In this document: piece after piece, positions 41,751 to 52,483 of the stretch
Numbering within the stretch: position 1 is the stretch's first letter
How the letters are laid out: the number at the start of each line of letters is the position of its first letter
Assembly: GCF_016864375.1 (NCBI RefSeq)
Contig: NZ_CP069354.1
Span: 1,426,001-1,490,000 of the forward strand
Reading direction: 5' to 3'
Length of the DNA: 64,000 nt
DNA from: Microvirga sp. VF16
GTDB lineage: Bacteria > Pseudomonadota > Alphaproteobacteria > Rhizobiales > Beijerinckiaceae
Program-made: the position numbers and the translations under genes
Notes under the pieces: generated by a model
What the model saw: only the letters and a program-made list of their open reading frames with translations
What the model was told of the DNA's origin: nothing
Databases searched by the model: none

Positions 41751-42962
41751 TTATGCCTTTTTCTGATCCATCAGCTGCACGAAGCGGTCGAACAGATAAT
41801 GGCTGTCCTGCGGGCCGGGCGAGGCCTCCGGGTGGTACTGCACAGAGAAGGCCGGACGGTCGGTGAGCGAGATGCCGCAATTGGAGCCGTCGAACAGGGA
41901 GACGTGGGTTTCCACGGCGTTCTTCGGCAGGGTCTCCGGATCCACCGCGAAACCATGGTTCATGGAGGTGATCTCGACCTTGCCGGTGGTCTTGTCCTTC
42001 ACCGGATGGTTCGCCCCATGGTGGCCCTGGTGCATCTTCTTGGTCTTGGCGCCGACAGCCAGGCTCAGCATCTGGTGGCCGAGGCAGATGCCGAAGGTCG
42101 GGATCTTCTCGTCGAGCACCTTGCGGATCACGGGCACGGCGTATTCACCGGTCGCTGCGGGATCGCCGGGGCCGTTGGAGAGGAACACGCCGTCGGGCTT
42201 CAGAGCCAGCACGTCTTCCGCCGAGGCGGTCGCGGGAACCACCGTGACCTTGCAGCCGGCGCGGGCGAGAAGGCGCAGAATGTTGCGCTTCACACCGTAA
42301 TCGATGGCGACCACGTGGTGCTTCGGTGCGCCATCCTGATGGCCATAGCCTTCGCCACGGGTCCAGGTGGTCTCGTCCCAGTCGAAGCGCTGGGCGCTGG
42401 TCACGAGGGGCACGAGGTCGAGGCCGTCCATAGAGGGGAGGGCGGCGGCCTTGGCCTTTAGGGCCTCGATGTCGAATTGACCTTCCGGATTATGGGCGAT
42501 GACCGCGTTCGGCATGCCCTTGTCGCGGATGAGCGCGGTCAGCGCCCGCGTGTCGATGCCCGAGAGGCCAACGATGTTGCGGGCTTTCAGCCAGGCGTCC
42601 AGGTCGCGGGAGGCGCGCCAGTTGGACGGCTCGGTGATGGTCGCGGCCAGCACGACGCCGCGCACGCCAGAGGACGAGGCGGCGTTGACGCTCTCGATAT
42701 CTTCCTCATTGGTGCCCACATTGCCGATATGGGGAAAGGTGAAGGTGATGATCTGGCCGGCATAGGACGGGTCGGTCAGGATCTCCTGGTAGCCCGTCAT
42801 CGCGGTGTTGAAGCAGACCTCGCCGGTCGCTTCGCCGACGGCGCCGATGCCGAAGCCTTCGAGAACCGTTCCGTCCTGGAGCACAAGAACCGCGGTCGCG
42901 CGCGGCTCGGCCCAGCCACCCGAGAGGGACCCGGTGGCGTCTTTGTCTTGCAGCATCGTCAT
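41751..42962 (-). CDS. carA: Carbamoyl-phosphate synthase small subunit
   Basis: A 403-residue CarA, the glutaminase subunit that feeds ammonia to CarB. The N-terminal domain holds CFNTAMTGYQEILTDPSYAG. The class I amidotransferase domain shows FLSNGPGDP, the nucleophile Cys in FGICLGHQML and the catalytic His/Glu in VQYHPEASPGP. The ATG at 42962 has AAGAGA upstream; ATG 42956 is possible. It is divergent from yqeY. Confidence 0.97.
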   Translation of the reverse strand: MTMLQDKDATGSLSGGWAEPRATAVLVLQDGTVLEGFGIGAVGEATGEVCFNTAMTGYQEILTDPSYAGQIITFTFPHIGNVGTNEEDIESVNAASSSGVRGVVLAATITEPSNWRASRDLDAWLKARNIVGLSGIDTRALTALIRDKGMPNAVIAHNPEGQFDIEALKAKAAALPSMDGLDLVPLVTSAQRFDWDETTWTRGEGYGHQDGAPKHHVVAIDYGVKRNILRLLARAGCKVTVVPATASAEDVLALKPDGVFLSNGPGDPAATGEYAVPVIRKVLDEKIPTFGICLGHQMLSLAVGAKTKKMHQGHHGANHPVKDKTTGKVEITSMNHGFAVDPETLPKNAVETHVSLFDGSNCGISLTDRPAFSVQYHPEASPGPQDSHYLFDRFVQLMDQKKA

Positions 42963-43098
42963 GATCTCTTGTAAGTCCGGGGCCAACAGGCCGTGCTTGA
43001 GCAGGCCATACCCGGGCCGCCCTTGAACTACCCCCGTGACTTAAGGGGCCGTTCGCGTTCCGTCAACGCTCAAGTGACTTGAAACCAAGGAGAACTCC

Positions 43099-43557
43099 AT
43101 GCTGCGCGAACGATTCACCGCCGAGATGAAGGAAGCCATGAAGGCCGGCGACAAGGGCAAGCTCGGTGCCATCCGCCTGATTCAGGCGGCCCTCAAGGAC
43201 AAGGACATCGAGGCCCGCGGCAACGGCAAGGAGCCTCTCTCCGACGAGGAAATCCTGGCCCTGCTGCAGAAAATGGTGAAGCAGCGCCAGGAATCGATTG
43301 CCATGTACGAGCAGGGCGGGCGCACCGAGCTCGCCGATCAGGAGAAGAACGAGGTCGCGGTGATCACCTCCTATCTGCCGCAGCAGATGGATGAGGCCGA
43401 GACGAAGGCGGCCATCGAAGCCGCCATCGCCGAGACCGGCGCCGCCTCCATGAAGGACATGGGCAAGGTCGTGGGTGTCCTGCGCGGAAAATATGCCGGC
43501 CGCATGGACTTCGCCAAGGCAAGCGGCCTCGTGAAGGACATGCTGCCGAAGGGCTAA
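43099..43557 (+). CDS. yqeY: GatB/YqeY domain protein
   Basis: A 152-residue helical protein of the GatB/YqeY family, with RLIQAALKDKDIEARGNGKE near the N-terminus, VITSYLPQQMDEAE at the middle and GVLRGKYAGRMDFAKASGLV near the end. The domain resembles the tRNA-binding tail of GatB, and free-standing YqeY may act in tRNA-dependent amidation. AAGGAG lies seven bases before the ATG. In many Alphaproteobacteria this gene sits directly before dnaG-rpoD; here about 4.5 kb of other genes intervene. Confidence 0.92.
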   Translation: MLRERFTAEMKEAMKAGDKGKLGAIRLIQAALKDKDIEARGNGKEPLSDEEILALLQKMVKQRQESIAMYEQGGRTELADQEKNEVAVITSYLPQQMDEAETKAAIEAAIAETGAASMKDMGKVVGVLRGKYAGRMDFAKASGLVKDMLPKG

Positions 43558-43558
43558 G

Positions 43559-44137
43559 TCAGGCCGCGGCTGGGCTGGCCGATGTCAGCCCGGCCAACAA
43601 TTCCCGGGTCGTGATGATCTTGGCGAACTCGAAGCCCAGCGTTGCCACATGGGCCTGATGGATCGCTCGGGCGGGGATCGTCCCGCCCGCGCCATCGGGC
43701 AGGTCGAAGCAATCGCAAGCATCCTCGACGAGGATCATGTCATAGCCGAGATTGGCCCCGACCCGCACCGTCGTCGAGACGCACATATCGGTCGAGATGC
43801 CGAAAACCACGACCGTGCGGATGCCGAGCCGCCTCAGACGCAGGTCGAGATCCGTCCCGATGAAGCCTGAATTGACGCTTTTCGAGATCACGGGTTCTCC
43901 GTCGCGGGGCTCGAAGCCTGGCCGGAAGGCGTTCCCTGGCTGACCGGGTGTCAGGGTCGAGCCGGGCGTGACGGAATCGTGCTTCACATGGATCACGGGA
44001 AGTCCCGCCGACCGCCATGCGCTCAGGACGGCTTGCCCGTTGCGGTCGCAGGCGTCGTTCCAGCGAAGTGGCCAGGAGGGCTCGTCGAAGGCTCGTTGCA
44101 TATCCACCGGCAGAAGAACGGTATTGGCAAAAGTCAT
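43559..44137 (-). CDS. Isochorismatase-family cysteine hydrolase
   Basis: A 192-residue hydrolase of the isochorismatase superfamily. The catalytic triad is readable: Asp in LLPVDMQRAF, Lys in VISKSVNSGF and Cys in GISTDMCVSTTVRVGANLGY. Relatives hydrolyse amides or ureas (nicotinamidase, N-carbamoyl hydrolases), so the substrate is open. GGAG lies seven bases before the ATG. It is divergent from an lrp-type gene, which probably regulates it. Confidence 0.88.
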   Translation of the reverse strand: MTFANTVLLPVDMQRAFDEPSWPLRWNDACDRNGQAVLSAWRSAGLPVIHVKHDSVTPGSTLTPGQPGNAFRPGFEPRDGEPVISKSVNSGFIGTDLDLRLRRLGIRTVVVFGISTDMCVSTTVRVGANLGYDMILVEDACDCFDLPDGAGGTIPARAIHQAHVATLGFEFAKIITTRELLAGLTSASPAAA

Positions 44138-44253
44138 GGGACATCTCCTTATGCCCTCGTCTTCACGCTTTTCTCTGCCGGTTTCACTCGACAAGATGAC
44201 CGGCCGACAGACGAAATGCCGGTCATAGGACCTGCGAGGCGGATCTTTTCGGA

Positions 44254-44688
44254 ATGGTACTGGACGACAAAGACAAGATCCTGATCGCCACCCTACGGAG
44301 GAACGCGAGAGAAAGTCTCGTGGGCCTTGCCCGCAGCGTCGGGCTGTCGCGCAGTGCCACGCAGGAGCGGATGCGTCGCCTGGAGCGGGAAGGGATCATC
44401 AAGGCCTACACGGTCGAGCTCGCCTCGGAGCACGATCCGGCCGTGCGCGCCATGATCGCCGTTACCTTCGAACCCGGTTTTCGCTGCAAGCAGGTGGTGC
44501 CGCGCCTTGCCGGAATCCCCGAGATCGTCGCCTGCCATTCCCTGACAGGCTCCATCGACCTGATGGTCAACGTGTCCTGCGACTCGAATGCCTCTCTCAA
44601 CCGGATCAGGGACGTGGTGGCGTCCGTGCAGGGTGTGGCTACCGCCACGACCCATATCGTTCTCGCAACGGAATGGGCCCGGGATTAG
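44254..44688 (+). CDS. Lrp/AsnC-family transcriptional regulator
   Basis: A 144-residue Lrp-type regulator: helix-turn-helix with LDDKDKILIATLRRNARESL and SVGLSRSATQERMRRLEREG, then the RAM domain with HSLTGSIDLMVNVSCDSNAS. It has its own start 117 bases from the divergent isochorismatase-like gene; such pairs usually reflect local control. It is distinct in sequence from the Lrp protein at 29.2 kb. Confidence 0.88.
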   Translation: MVLDDKDKILIATLRRNARESLVGLARSVGLSRSATQERMRRLEREGIIKAYTVELASEHDPAVRAMIAVTFEPGFRCKQVVPRLAGIPEIVACHSLTGSIDLMVNVSCDSNASLNRIRDVVASVQGVATATTHIVLATEWARD

Positions 44689-45632
44689 TCGCTCCTGTCA
44701 GCCGTATGATGTCAGCCAATATCAAAGAGCCAGCACCTGTGGGCCCGCAGCGTGAGCTGCGAGCCTGAGTGGTGATCGAGGGTGGCGCGACAGGCAGCCC
44801 GGCTCGATGTCTGGTGTGGGATGGAAGAGCCGAACTGCCTCTTCGCGCACGGCTTCTTTAGGCGGACAGGAGAGGCCAGCTCAGTCGACCGCCGCCGGCG
44901 GTGACCGTCTGCGCGACGGCGGCCTGCGACCGATCCCGACCACCCGCCCACATCCTGGGCCTCCCGTCGAAGCCGATTGCGAGTCAGCCTCACGGGACCG
45001 TGCCTGCTCCCACACTGCGACGCCTCGCGAGCGCGCCCCTCGACAGGAGCAGATCTAAGGCAATGATATAGCCAAGATTGGGACAATTGTCAAGAACAAA
45101 AGATGAACATAACATTGCTCTGCTCTGCCGGTCCTCTCCTCGACGTCATGGCCGGGCCTGTCCCGGCCATCCCGATGCGGAGAAGCGCAGCATGTCACAC
45201 AATCGGGATCACCGGCACGAGGCCTGTGATGACGGGGGGAGAGTTTAGAATCGTGGGAGAGTTTAGAATCCGGTGTCATTCCCGACCGGAGCACAGCGGA
45301 GGGGAAGGGAATCCATGGCACTGCGCGTCTGAGTGGATCCCCTCCCTCGATTGCTCGCCGGGGATGGCACCAGCTATTCCGATGCGGGAAGCGTCGCGCT
45401 TTCCCATCGGGGTCACCGGCACGTGGCCGATAATGACGTGAGAGGCGTTATTTGCGGCGAGTCCCGTCGTGGATTTCTCGGCCTTCCTCCTGAGGACAGA
45501 GCCAAAGAACACGGGAAAGTGCGATTTGATCGGGACGGACATTCCGTTCGGAGATTTCCTGCGTATCGTGCTAAAAGGCAACTCCCTTCCCGCATCCGAC
45601 GATGCGCCCACACGAATGAGCATCGGTGACCG
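44689..45632. other. Long gene-free, repeat-filled region
   Basis: No frame here looks like a real protein; the longest ones are Arg/Ser/Pro-rich, as expected from GC-rich noncoding DNA. 44760-45060 is GC-rich with many short self-complementary tracts and ends in an AT-rich segment (45060-45118). 45145-45440 is made of dispersed repeats. The lysE gene starts after it. Confidence 0.6.
45145..45440. repeat. Cluster of dispersed intergenic repeats
   Basis: Contains the hairpin ATGGCCGGG/CCCGGCCAT (45148-45170), ending with a degenerate partner near 45225; a tandem 16-base repeat GGGAGAGTTTAGAATC at 45237 and 45255; a GTCATTCCCGACCGGAG-type unit (about 45274-45320); and a degenerate copy of the first unit at 45355-45440. 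The first is the same family as 18369-18456. Confidence 0.7.
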
Positions 45633-46256
45633 ATGAGCCTTGAACTCTGGTTGATCTATCTGATTGCCGCGATCGGCCTTTCACTGACACCGGGACCGAA
45701 CGGTCTGCTGTCGTTGACGCACGGCGTCTGTTACGGCTTCCGGCCCACGATCTATACGGTGCTGGGTGGCGCGCTCGGCTTCTTCATCCTTATTGCGGCA
45801 TCGCTGGCCGGCATGGGGGCGCTGCTCGCGGCTTCCGAACAGGCCTTCACGATCGCCAAGTGGATCGGCGCCGCCTATCTCGTCTATCTCGGCATCCGCA
45901 TCTGGCGGGCGCCCGCTTCCGTCCTGGACGTTGCCGCGCAGGACGAGGGGGTGCGCAGGGCAAGGCCCCTCTGGATGTTCAACCAGGGTTTCCTCGTAGC
46001 TGTGTCGAACCCGAAAGCGCTGATCTTCTTCGCCGCTTTCCTCCCGCAATTCATGGTCCCGGGCGTGTCCTTTCCCGTCCAGCTCGCGGTGTTCGGCGGC
46101 ACCTTCGTGGTGGTGGAGATCGTCTACGAACTTCTTCTCGCCATCATGGCGCAGCGCATCGCTCCCTGGCTGACCCGTCATGGACGGTGGTTCAACCGCG
46201 GCGCGGGCGCGACCTTCGTCGGCATCGGCGCGGCGCTGACGACAGCGAGCCGTTAA
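45633..46256 (+). CDS. LysE-family amino-acid exporter
   Basis: A 207-residue membrane protein of the LysE/RhtB family with about six helices. The signature LTPGPNGLLSLTHGVCYGFR is at residues 18-37, GAAYLVYLGIRIWRAP lies in the middle and FLVAVSNPKALIFFAAFLPQF in the second half. These proteins export amino acids or homoserine-type compounds; the substrate is not predictable. It lies directly after the repeat cluster. Confidence 0.9.
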   Translation: MSLELWLIYLIAAIGLSLTPGPNGLLSLTHGVCYGFRPTIYTVLGGALGFFILIAASLAGMGALLAASEQAFTIAKWIGAAYLVYLGIRIWRAPASVLDVAAQDEGVRRARPLWMFNQGFLVAVSNPKALIFFAAFLPQFMVPGVSFPVQLAVFGGTFVVVEIVYELLLAIMAQRIAPWLTRHGRWFNRGAGATFVGIGAALTTASR

Positions 46257-46334
46257 AGGTTGCGAGCGACGTCCTCGTATTGAACGGAAAAGCCAGCTCG
46301 ACCGTTGTGATTCCACCAAGGCCACGGAGTCACG

Positions 46335-46763
46335 ATGGACAAATTCTTTGCCAGATTCGCCAATGCAACGGCCCACATAGCGGGAACCCCGACAGTGTTC
46401 CTGGCCTGCGTCGTCCTCGTGCTGGTCTGGGCGATGTCAGGCCCCTTCTTCAGCTTCTCGGAAGATTGGCAGCTGGTGATCAATACCGGAACGACCATCG
46501 TAACCTTCCTGATGGTCTTCCTCATCCAGAATACGCAGAACCGCGACGGTGCTGCTCTTCAAACCAAGCTGGACGAATTGATCCGCACCTCGAATGCGGA
46601 CGACGTGTTCATGGGAATCGAGAAGCTGACCGATAAGGAACTGGAAGTCCTCCACGAGCGCTGCGAGCAGATGGCCAAGGAAACCCAGGCCGCCCTGCAG
46701 AAGACCAAGGCCGAACGCGCCAAGCGGGCGAGCAAGTCGGACACGCGCCGGCGTAGTGCTTAA
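46335..46763 (+). CDS. Low-affinity iron permease family protein
   Basis: A 142-residue protein with two membrane helices (residues about 17-36 and 48-68). It matches the low-affinity iron permease family (Fet4-like): FFARFANATAHIAGTPTVFL at 4-23 and TTIVTFLMVFLIQNTQNRDG at 53-72. A helical, Lys-rich cytoplasmic tail follows. Iron transport by the short bacterial members is unproven. It is 78 bases downstream of lysE on the same strand. Confidence 0.82.
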   Translation: MDKFFARFANATAHIAGTPTVFLACVVLVLVWAMSGPFFSFSEDWQLVINTGTTIVTFLMVFLIQNTQNRDGAALQTKLDELIRTSNADDVFMGIEKLTDKELEVLHERCEQMAKETQAALQKTKAERAKRASKSDTRRRSA

Positions 46764-46818
46764 GCTCGAGGCGCAAAACCGGAGACCATCGGTCATCCGG
46801 CTTCGGGCCCGCTTATGG

Positions 46819-46904
46819 CCCTCTGGGTCCGCACGATGCGCCAGCCATGAGAAGAAGCATCAGATCGATCCCAAAAGTGGATCCACTTTTGGGTCCGATG
46901 CTCT
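46819..46904. repeat. Composite palindromic repeat, modules A (reverse) and B
   Basis: The module A complement CCCTCTGGGTCCGCACGATG (46819-46838) is followed by a module B palindrome (46856-46904: AGCATC..GATGCT arms and CCCAAAAGTGGATCCACTTTTGGG-type core, perfect over 12+12 bases). It sits between convergent genes. Confidence 0.8.
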
Positions 46905-46915
46905 AGCGATGATCT

Positions 46916-47320
46916 TCACGGGCGGCCATCCGTGAATTGAACGAGATCCCACAGATTGCCGTATAGATCCTCGAACACGGCAACGATGCCGTAGGAGGCG
47001 TGCTTCGGCTCACGGATGAACGTGATGCCTGCCTCGATCATGGCGGCGTGGTCGCGCCAGAAATCGTCGGTCCGCAGGAACAGGAAGACGCGGCCGCCGG
47101 CCTGGTTGCCGATGAAGGTCTCCTGATGGGCGGAGGATGCACGGGCCAGAAGCAACGACGTGCTCGCACTGCCCCGCGGCCGGACGATCACCCAGCGCTT
47201 GTCCTGCTCCGGCTGGTAGGTGTCCTCGACCAGCTCGAAGCCGAGCCTGCTGACATAGAAGTCAATCGCCGCGTCGTAGTCACGAACGACGAGGGCGATA
47301 TGGGCAATGCTCTGATTCAC
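46916..47320 (-). CDS. VOC-family (glyoxalase-like) protein
   Basis: A 134-residue VOC protein: first metal His in IAHIALVVRDYDAAIDFYV, then LLLARASSAHQETFIGNQAG and GRVFLFLRTDDFWRDHAAM, and the last ligand near VFEDLYGNLWDLVQF. The pattern is close to YraH/glyoxalase-like proteins found next to stress genes. GTG at 47320 was chosen because GGAG lies five bases upstream and the family N-terminus fits; an ATG at 47362 is possible. Confidence 0.86.
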   Translation of the reverse strand: MNQSIAHIALVVRDYDAAIDFYVSRLGFELVEDTYQPEQDKRWVIVRPRGSASTSLLLARASSAHQETFIGNQAGGRVFLFLRTDDFWRDHAAMIEAGITFIREPKHASYGIVAVFEDLYGNLWDLVQFTDGRP

Positions 47321-47466
47321 GACGCTCCATCCACATCCACTAACGAAGATTGGAACGTTCATGGTTCGGGAGGAATGAGGAACTTCGTCTTATCCACTCG
47401 AACATTGTCTCGCCATGATGGCTCTTCCGTCGCGGCCGGTCCTGTCGGGGATCTCCTTCGACGCCG

Positions 47467-47808
47467 TCACGTGTGCGCGAAGCGATCGACGCAGTCGTCA
47501 TCCAGAAGATCGTGAAAGCTGATCCGGATCCGGCTGGCATGCTGGGTCGGATCGGCAGCGGCCCCCAGACCGATCAGCACGTTCATCTCGCCCACGAGAC
47601 AACCGGCACCGTCTGCAGGTCTGAGCCGGACCTGACGATGCCGCACGTGCGCCTCGAATTCGTTGAGGAGGCACAGCGTCTGGGGATCGATGTCGATGTC
47701 GACGCGGCCGAAGCGTTTGCCGTCCCCGCCGGCCGCCACTTCGAAGCCTGCCAGAAGGTGGAGGAACTCCGTCGGCCATTCGACGATGGGGTTTTGAGTG
47801 AGCGGCAT
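47467..47808 (-). CDS. Hypothetical protein
   Basis: A 113-residue protein starting MPLTQNPIVEWPTEFLHLLA, with GFEVAAGGDGKRFGRVDIDI following, and ending in ISFHDLLDDDCVDRFAHT. I recognise no family. GAGG lies eight bases upstream of the ATG. Upstream is GGAAC (47886-47882), N16, CGCT, an EcfG-like site with one mismatch. An overlapping plus-strand frame (47473-47814) is less convincing because it lacks a ribosome binding site. Confidence 0.5.
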   Translation of the reverse strand: MPLTQNPIVEWPTEFLHLLAGFEVAAGGDGKRFGRVDIDIDPQTLCLLNEFEAHVRHRQVRLRPADGAGCLVGEMNVLIGLGAAADPTQHASRIRISFHDLLDDDCVDRFAHT

Positions 47809-48019
47809 GGGTAGCCTCGAGCTTGAAAAATCCTTTCCCATGAAAGGCTTCTATCTAATCAAGCGAAGGCCACGCTTCGTGGTTCCATCGGCCCCGGTTG
47901 AGACGTGTCCCACAGACGCGCCCCCTGTGGATTGCGGGCACAGGAAAGCGTGGCCTTTCTGTTTTTAACTTCGCCGTGACCGCCCTAGTTTATGGAACAG
48001 GTTTGGAGATTCACGCTTC

Positions 48020-49912
48020 GTGCGCTACCCGCCTCAAATCCTCGAAGAGATCCGCGCCCGGCTGCCGACCTCGGCCGTCGTGGGTAAGCGCGTGCGCCTT
48101 AAAAAAGCGGGGCGGGAATGGAAGGGGCTGTCGCCCTTCAACGCGGAGAAGACGCCGTCCTTTTACGTGAACGACCAGAAGCAGTTTTATCACTGCTTCT
48201 CCTCCGGCAAGCACGGCGACATCTTCACCTTCCTGATGGAAACGGAGGGACTCTCCTTCCCCGAGGCCGTGGAGCGGCTGGCCGGGGAGGCGGGGGTGCC
48301 GCTGCCGAAGCTCTCCCGCGAGGACCATCAGGAGGAGGTCAAGCGCAAGAACCTCCATGACGTCATGGAGCTGGCGGCGAAGTTCTTCGAGGCCTCGCTC
48401 CAGGACCGCTCCGGCGCCAAGGCGCGAGATTATCTCGCCGGGCGCAGCTTAAGTCGCGACACGCAGGTCCGCTTCCGTATCGGCTATGCCCCGTCCGAGC
48501 GCTATGCCCTGCGGGACCATCTCGCCGGCAAGGGCGTGCCGGTCGAGATGATGGTGGAGGCAGGCTTGGTTCATGCGGGCGAGGAGGGGAAGATCCCCGC
48601 CGACCGCTTCCGCGACCGGGTCATGTTCCCGATCTGCGACGTGCGCGGCCGGGTCATCGCCTTCGGCGGCCGGGCCATGAGCGCCGACGTTCCGGCGAAA
48701 TATCTCAACTCGCCCGATACGCCGCTCTTCAACAAGGGCCGGCTTCTCTACAATTACCACCTCGCCCGTCAGCCGGCCCACGACCGGGGCACGGTGATCG
48801 CGGTCGAGGGCTATGTGGACGTGATCTCGTTGAGCGCGGCGGGCTTTCCCCATGCGGTCGCGCCCCTCGGCACCGCCCTGACGGAGGACCAGCTCACGCT
48901 GCTCTGGCGCCTCGCCGAGGAGCCGATCCTCTGCTTCGACGGCGACAAGGCCGGGCAGCGGGCGGCCTATCGGGCGCTCGATGTTGCCCTGCCCAATCTG
49001 ATGCCGGGCAAATCCCTGCGCTTCGCCATGCTGCCGGAAGGGCAGGATCCGGACGATCTGGCGCGTGCGGGCGGGGCTGCCGCGGTGGAGCGGGTGCTCG
49101 CCTCGGCGCGGCCTCTGGTCGATGTGCTCTGGACGCGGGAATTCGAGGCGGGCCCCCTCGATACGCCCGAGCGGCGGGCAGCCCTGGAGCGGCGCCTGCG
49201 CGAATCACTGGCACTGATTCGCGACGAAACTCTCAAGAAATACTACCGGGAGGAGGTCGAAAGCCGCCTCGCGGCCCTCAGCCCCGACACCCGGCCGGGC
49301 CGTTTCAACCGCCAGGGTGGGGGCGGGCGGCGGGACTTTCAGAAGCCCCAGCCGATGACGCCGAGCGCCCGCCTGAGCGTCTCGCCACTGCTCGCCCGCA
49401 ACCCGCTTTTTGCCGGCAGCACGGCCGAGAGCCCGCGGGAAGCGATGATCCTCTGCACCTTCCTGGTGCATCCGGAACTCATCCAGAATCACGCAGAAAC
49501 CCTTGCAGATCTTGAACTTGAGGGCCGCTCCACCCAAATGGTGCGCAGTCTCTTGCTCGATGGAGCGGCGAGCGGCGAACCGACCGATCTGACGGTCATG
49601 AAGGCCCGCCTCGAACGGGCCGGCCTGACGCCGGCGGCGGATCGGTTGACGGTTCTGGTCCGTCCCGGCGACCGGTGGATGCTGGATCCGCATGCGGATC
49701 CCTTGCGGCTTGAGGACGCATTGAGGCAAGCCATCACCTTGCATCGCCGCGCACGCACGTTACATAGCGAACTTCGAGCTGCTGAGCGCGCACTCGCCGA
49801 AGAGGACAACGAGGCCAATCTCGCCTGGCTGCGAGAGGTCCAAAACCAACTGTCCTCCGTCGAGGGTGCCGAGGCCGACATGGACAAGGCAGGGATCCCC
49901 GGGGGTCACTGA
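48020..49912 (+). CDS. dnaG: DNA primase
   Basis: A 630-residue DnaG that makes RNA primers at the replication fork. The N-terminal CHC2-like domain has KGLSPFNAEKTPSF and FYHCFSSGKHGDIF, where three of the four zinc ligands of E. coli DnaG are replaced (Ser38, Asn41, Ser62; only Cys59 is kept). The TOPRIM core (VIAVEGYVDVISLSAAGFPH and CFDGDKAGQRAA with the metal acids) is intact, and a C-terminal DnaB-interaction domain follows. It starts with GTG. rpoD follows after 197 bases. Confidence 0.96.
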   Translation: MRYPPQILEEIRARLPTSAVVGKRVRLKKAGREWKGLSPFNAEKTPSFYVNDQKQFYHCFSSGKHGDIFTFLMETEGLSFPEAVERLAGEAGVPLPKLSREDHQEEVKRKNLHDVMELAAKFFEASLQDRSGAKARDYLAGRSLSRDTQVRFRIGYAPSERYALRDHLAGKGVPVEMMVEAGLVHAGEEGKIPADRFRDRVMFPICDVRGRVIAFGGRAMSADVPAKYLNSPDTPLFNKGRLLYNYHLARQPAHDRGTVIAVEGYVDVISLSAAGFPHAVAPLGTALTEDQLTLLWRLAEEPILCFDGDKAGQRAAYRALDVALPNLMPGKSLRFAMLPEGQDPDDLARAGGAAAVERVLASARPLVDVLWTREFEAGPLDTPERRAALERRLRESLALIRDETLKKYYREEVESRLAALSPDTRPGRFNRQGGGGRRDFQKPQPMTPSARLSVSPLLARNPLFAGSTAESPREAMILCTFLVHPELIQNHAETLADLELEGRSTQMVRSLLLDGAASGEPTDLTVMKARLERAGLTPAADRLTVLVRPGDRWMLDPHADPLRLEDALRQAITLHRRARTLHSELRAAERALAEEDNEANLAWLREVQNQLSSVEGAEADMDKAGIPGGH

Positions 49913-50109
49913 TGTCCTTATACGTCAGAGTGCGGCAAGCCAGGCGGTTGCGGCAGTTTGAGCAGGGGATGGTTAACGGTTAGTCAAGCGACTCACTGTT
50001 TATAGTCGGAAATGAATTTCGGGTGGCGGAGCTCTAAAGGCTTGGCCGCCCATTCGCGCATCGCGGGTCCTGTAGGGGGGATGAGCGGGGCGCTGGAGTT
50101 GAGCAAAGC

Positions 50110-52107
<1,998 letters not shown>

Positions 52108-52115
52108 GCGAATTG

Positions 52116-52143
52116 AAAAGGCGGGTTTCAGACCCGCCTTTTC
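52116..52143 (+). terminator. Rho-independent terminator after rpoD
   Basis: An 11-bp perfect stem AAAAGGCGGGT/ACCCGCCTTTT with a 5-base loop. The symmetric A and T tracts make it potentially bidirectional. Confidence 0.9.
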
Positions 52144-52172
52144 ATTGACGAGGTGCTTGTTAGGAAGTCCTC

Positions 52173-52466
52173 ATGGACGAGAGCATTTTCGAGGCATGGT
52201 ACGAGCTCGCTGACAACAGCGTTGCCTTGCTTCCGTTGAACGAAGTCCATCGGTTGCGATCGATCGGGTGCTGGTTGAAGGAACCGGTTTTTCTTCATCA
52301 AATCCAGGCCGAGTCTCTTGAGGCTGCTGTCGAGATTCATGAGGAGAAGATGGATTGGGATAGTTTCTGGGCTCAGAAGGATGTTCTTGCCAACTGTCCT
52401 CAATGCGCTGTCCGCTACTTCGCGCGCCGCTCCGTTTCCTGCCCTCGTTGCGAAACTACTTCTTGA
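52173..52466 (+). CDS. Small protein with a C-terminal zinc ribbon
   Basis: A 97-residue protein. Residues 1-70 are mostly helical and acidic (MDESIFEAWYELADNSVALL; LEAAVEIHEEKMDWDSFWAQ). The C-terminus has a two-knuckle zinc ribbon, CPQC at about 75-78 and CPRC near 90-93. It suggests a nucleic-acid or protein-binding role, but I know no named family. It stands alone between the rpoD terminator and a convergent gene. Confidence 0.65.
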   Translation: MDESIFEAWYELADNSVALLPLNEVHRLRSIGCWLKEPVFLHQIQAESLEAAVEIHEEKMDWDSFWAQKDVLANCPQCAVRYFARRSVSCPRCETTS

Positions 52467-52483
52467 ACATTGAGCTTTGAGGA

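Noticed and set aside
44712..45086. 124-residue minus-strand frame in the gene-poor region
   Set aside because: It is rich in Arg, Ser and Pro without domains or a ribosome binding site, and looks noncoding.
45145..45440. CRISPR-like repeat cluster
   Set aside because: The units differ in length and sequence, have no regular spacers, and match the common dispersed intergenic repeat style; no cas genes are present.
47473..47814. 113-residue plus-strand frame opposite the hypothetical gene
   Set aside because: It has no ribosome binding site and begins inside the C-terminal end of the better-supported minus-strand frame.
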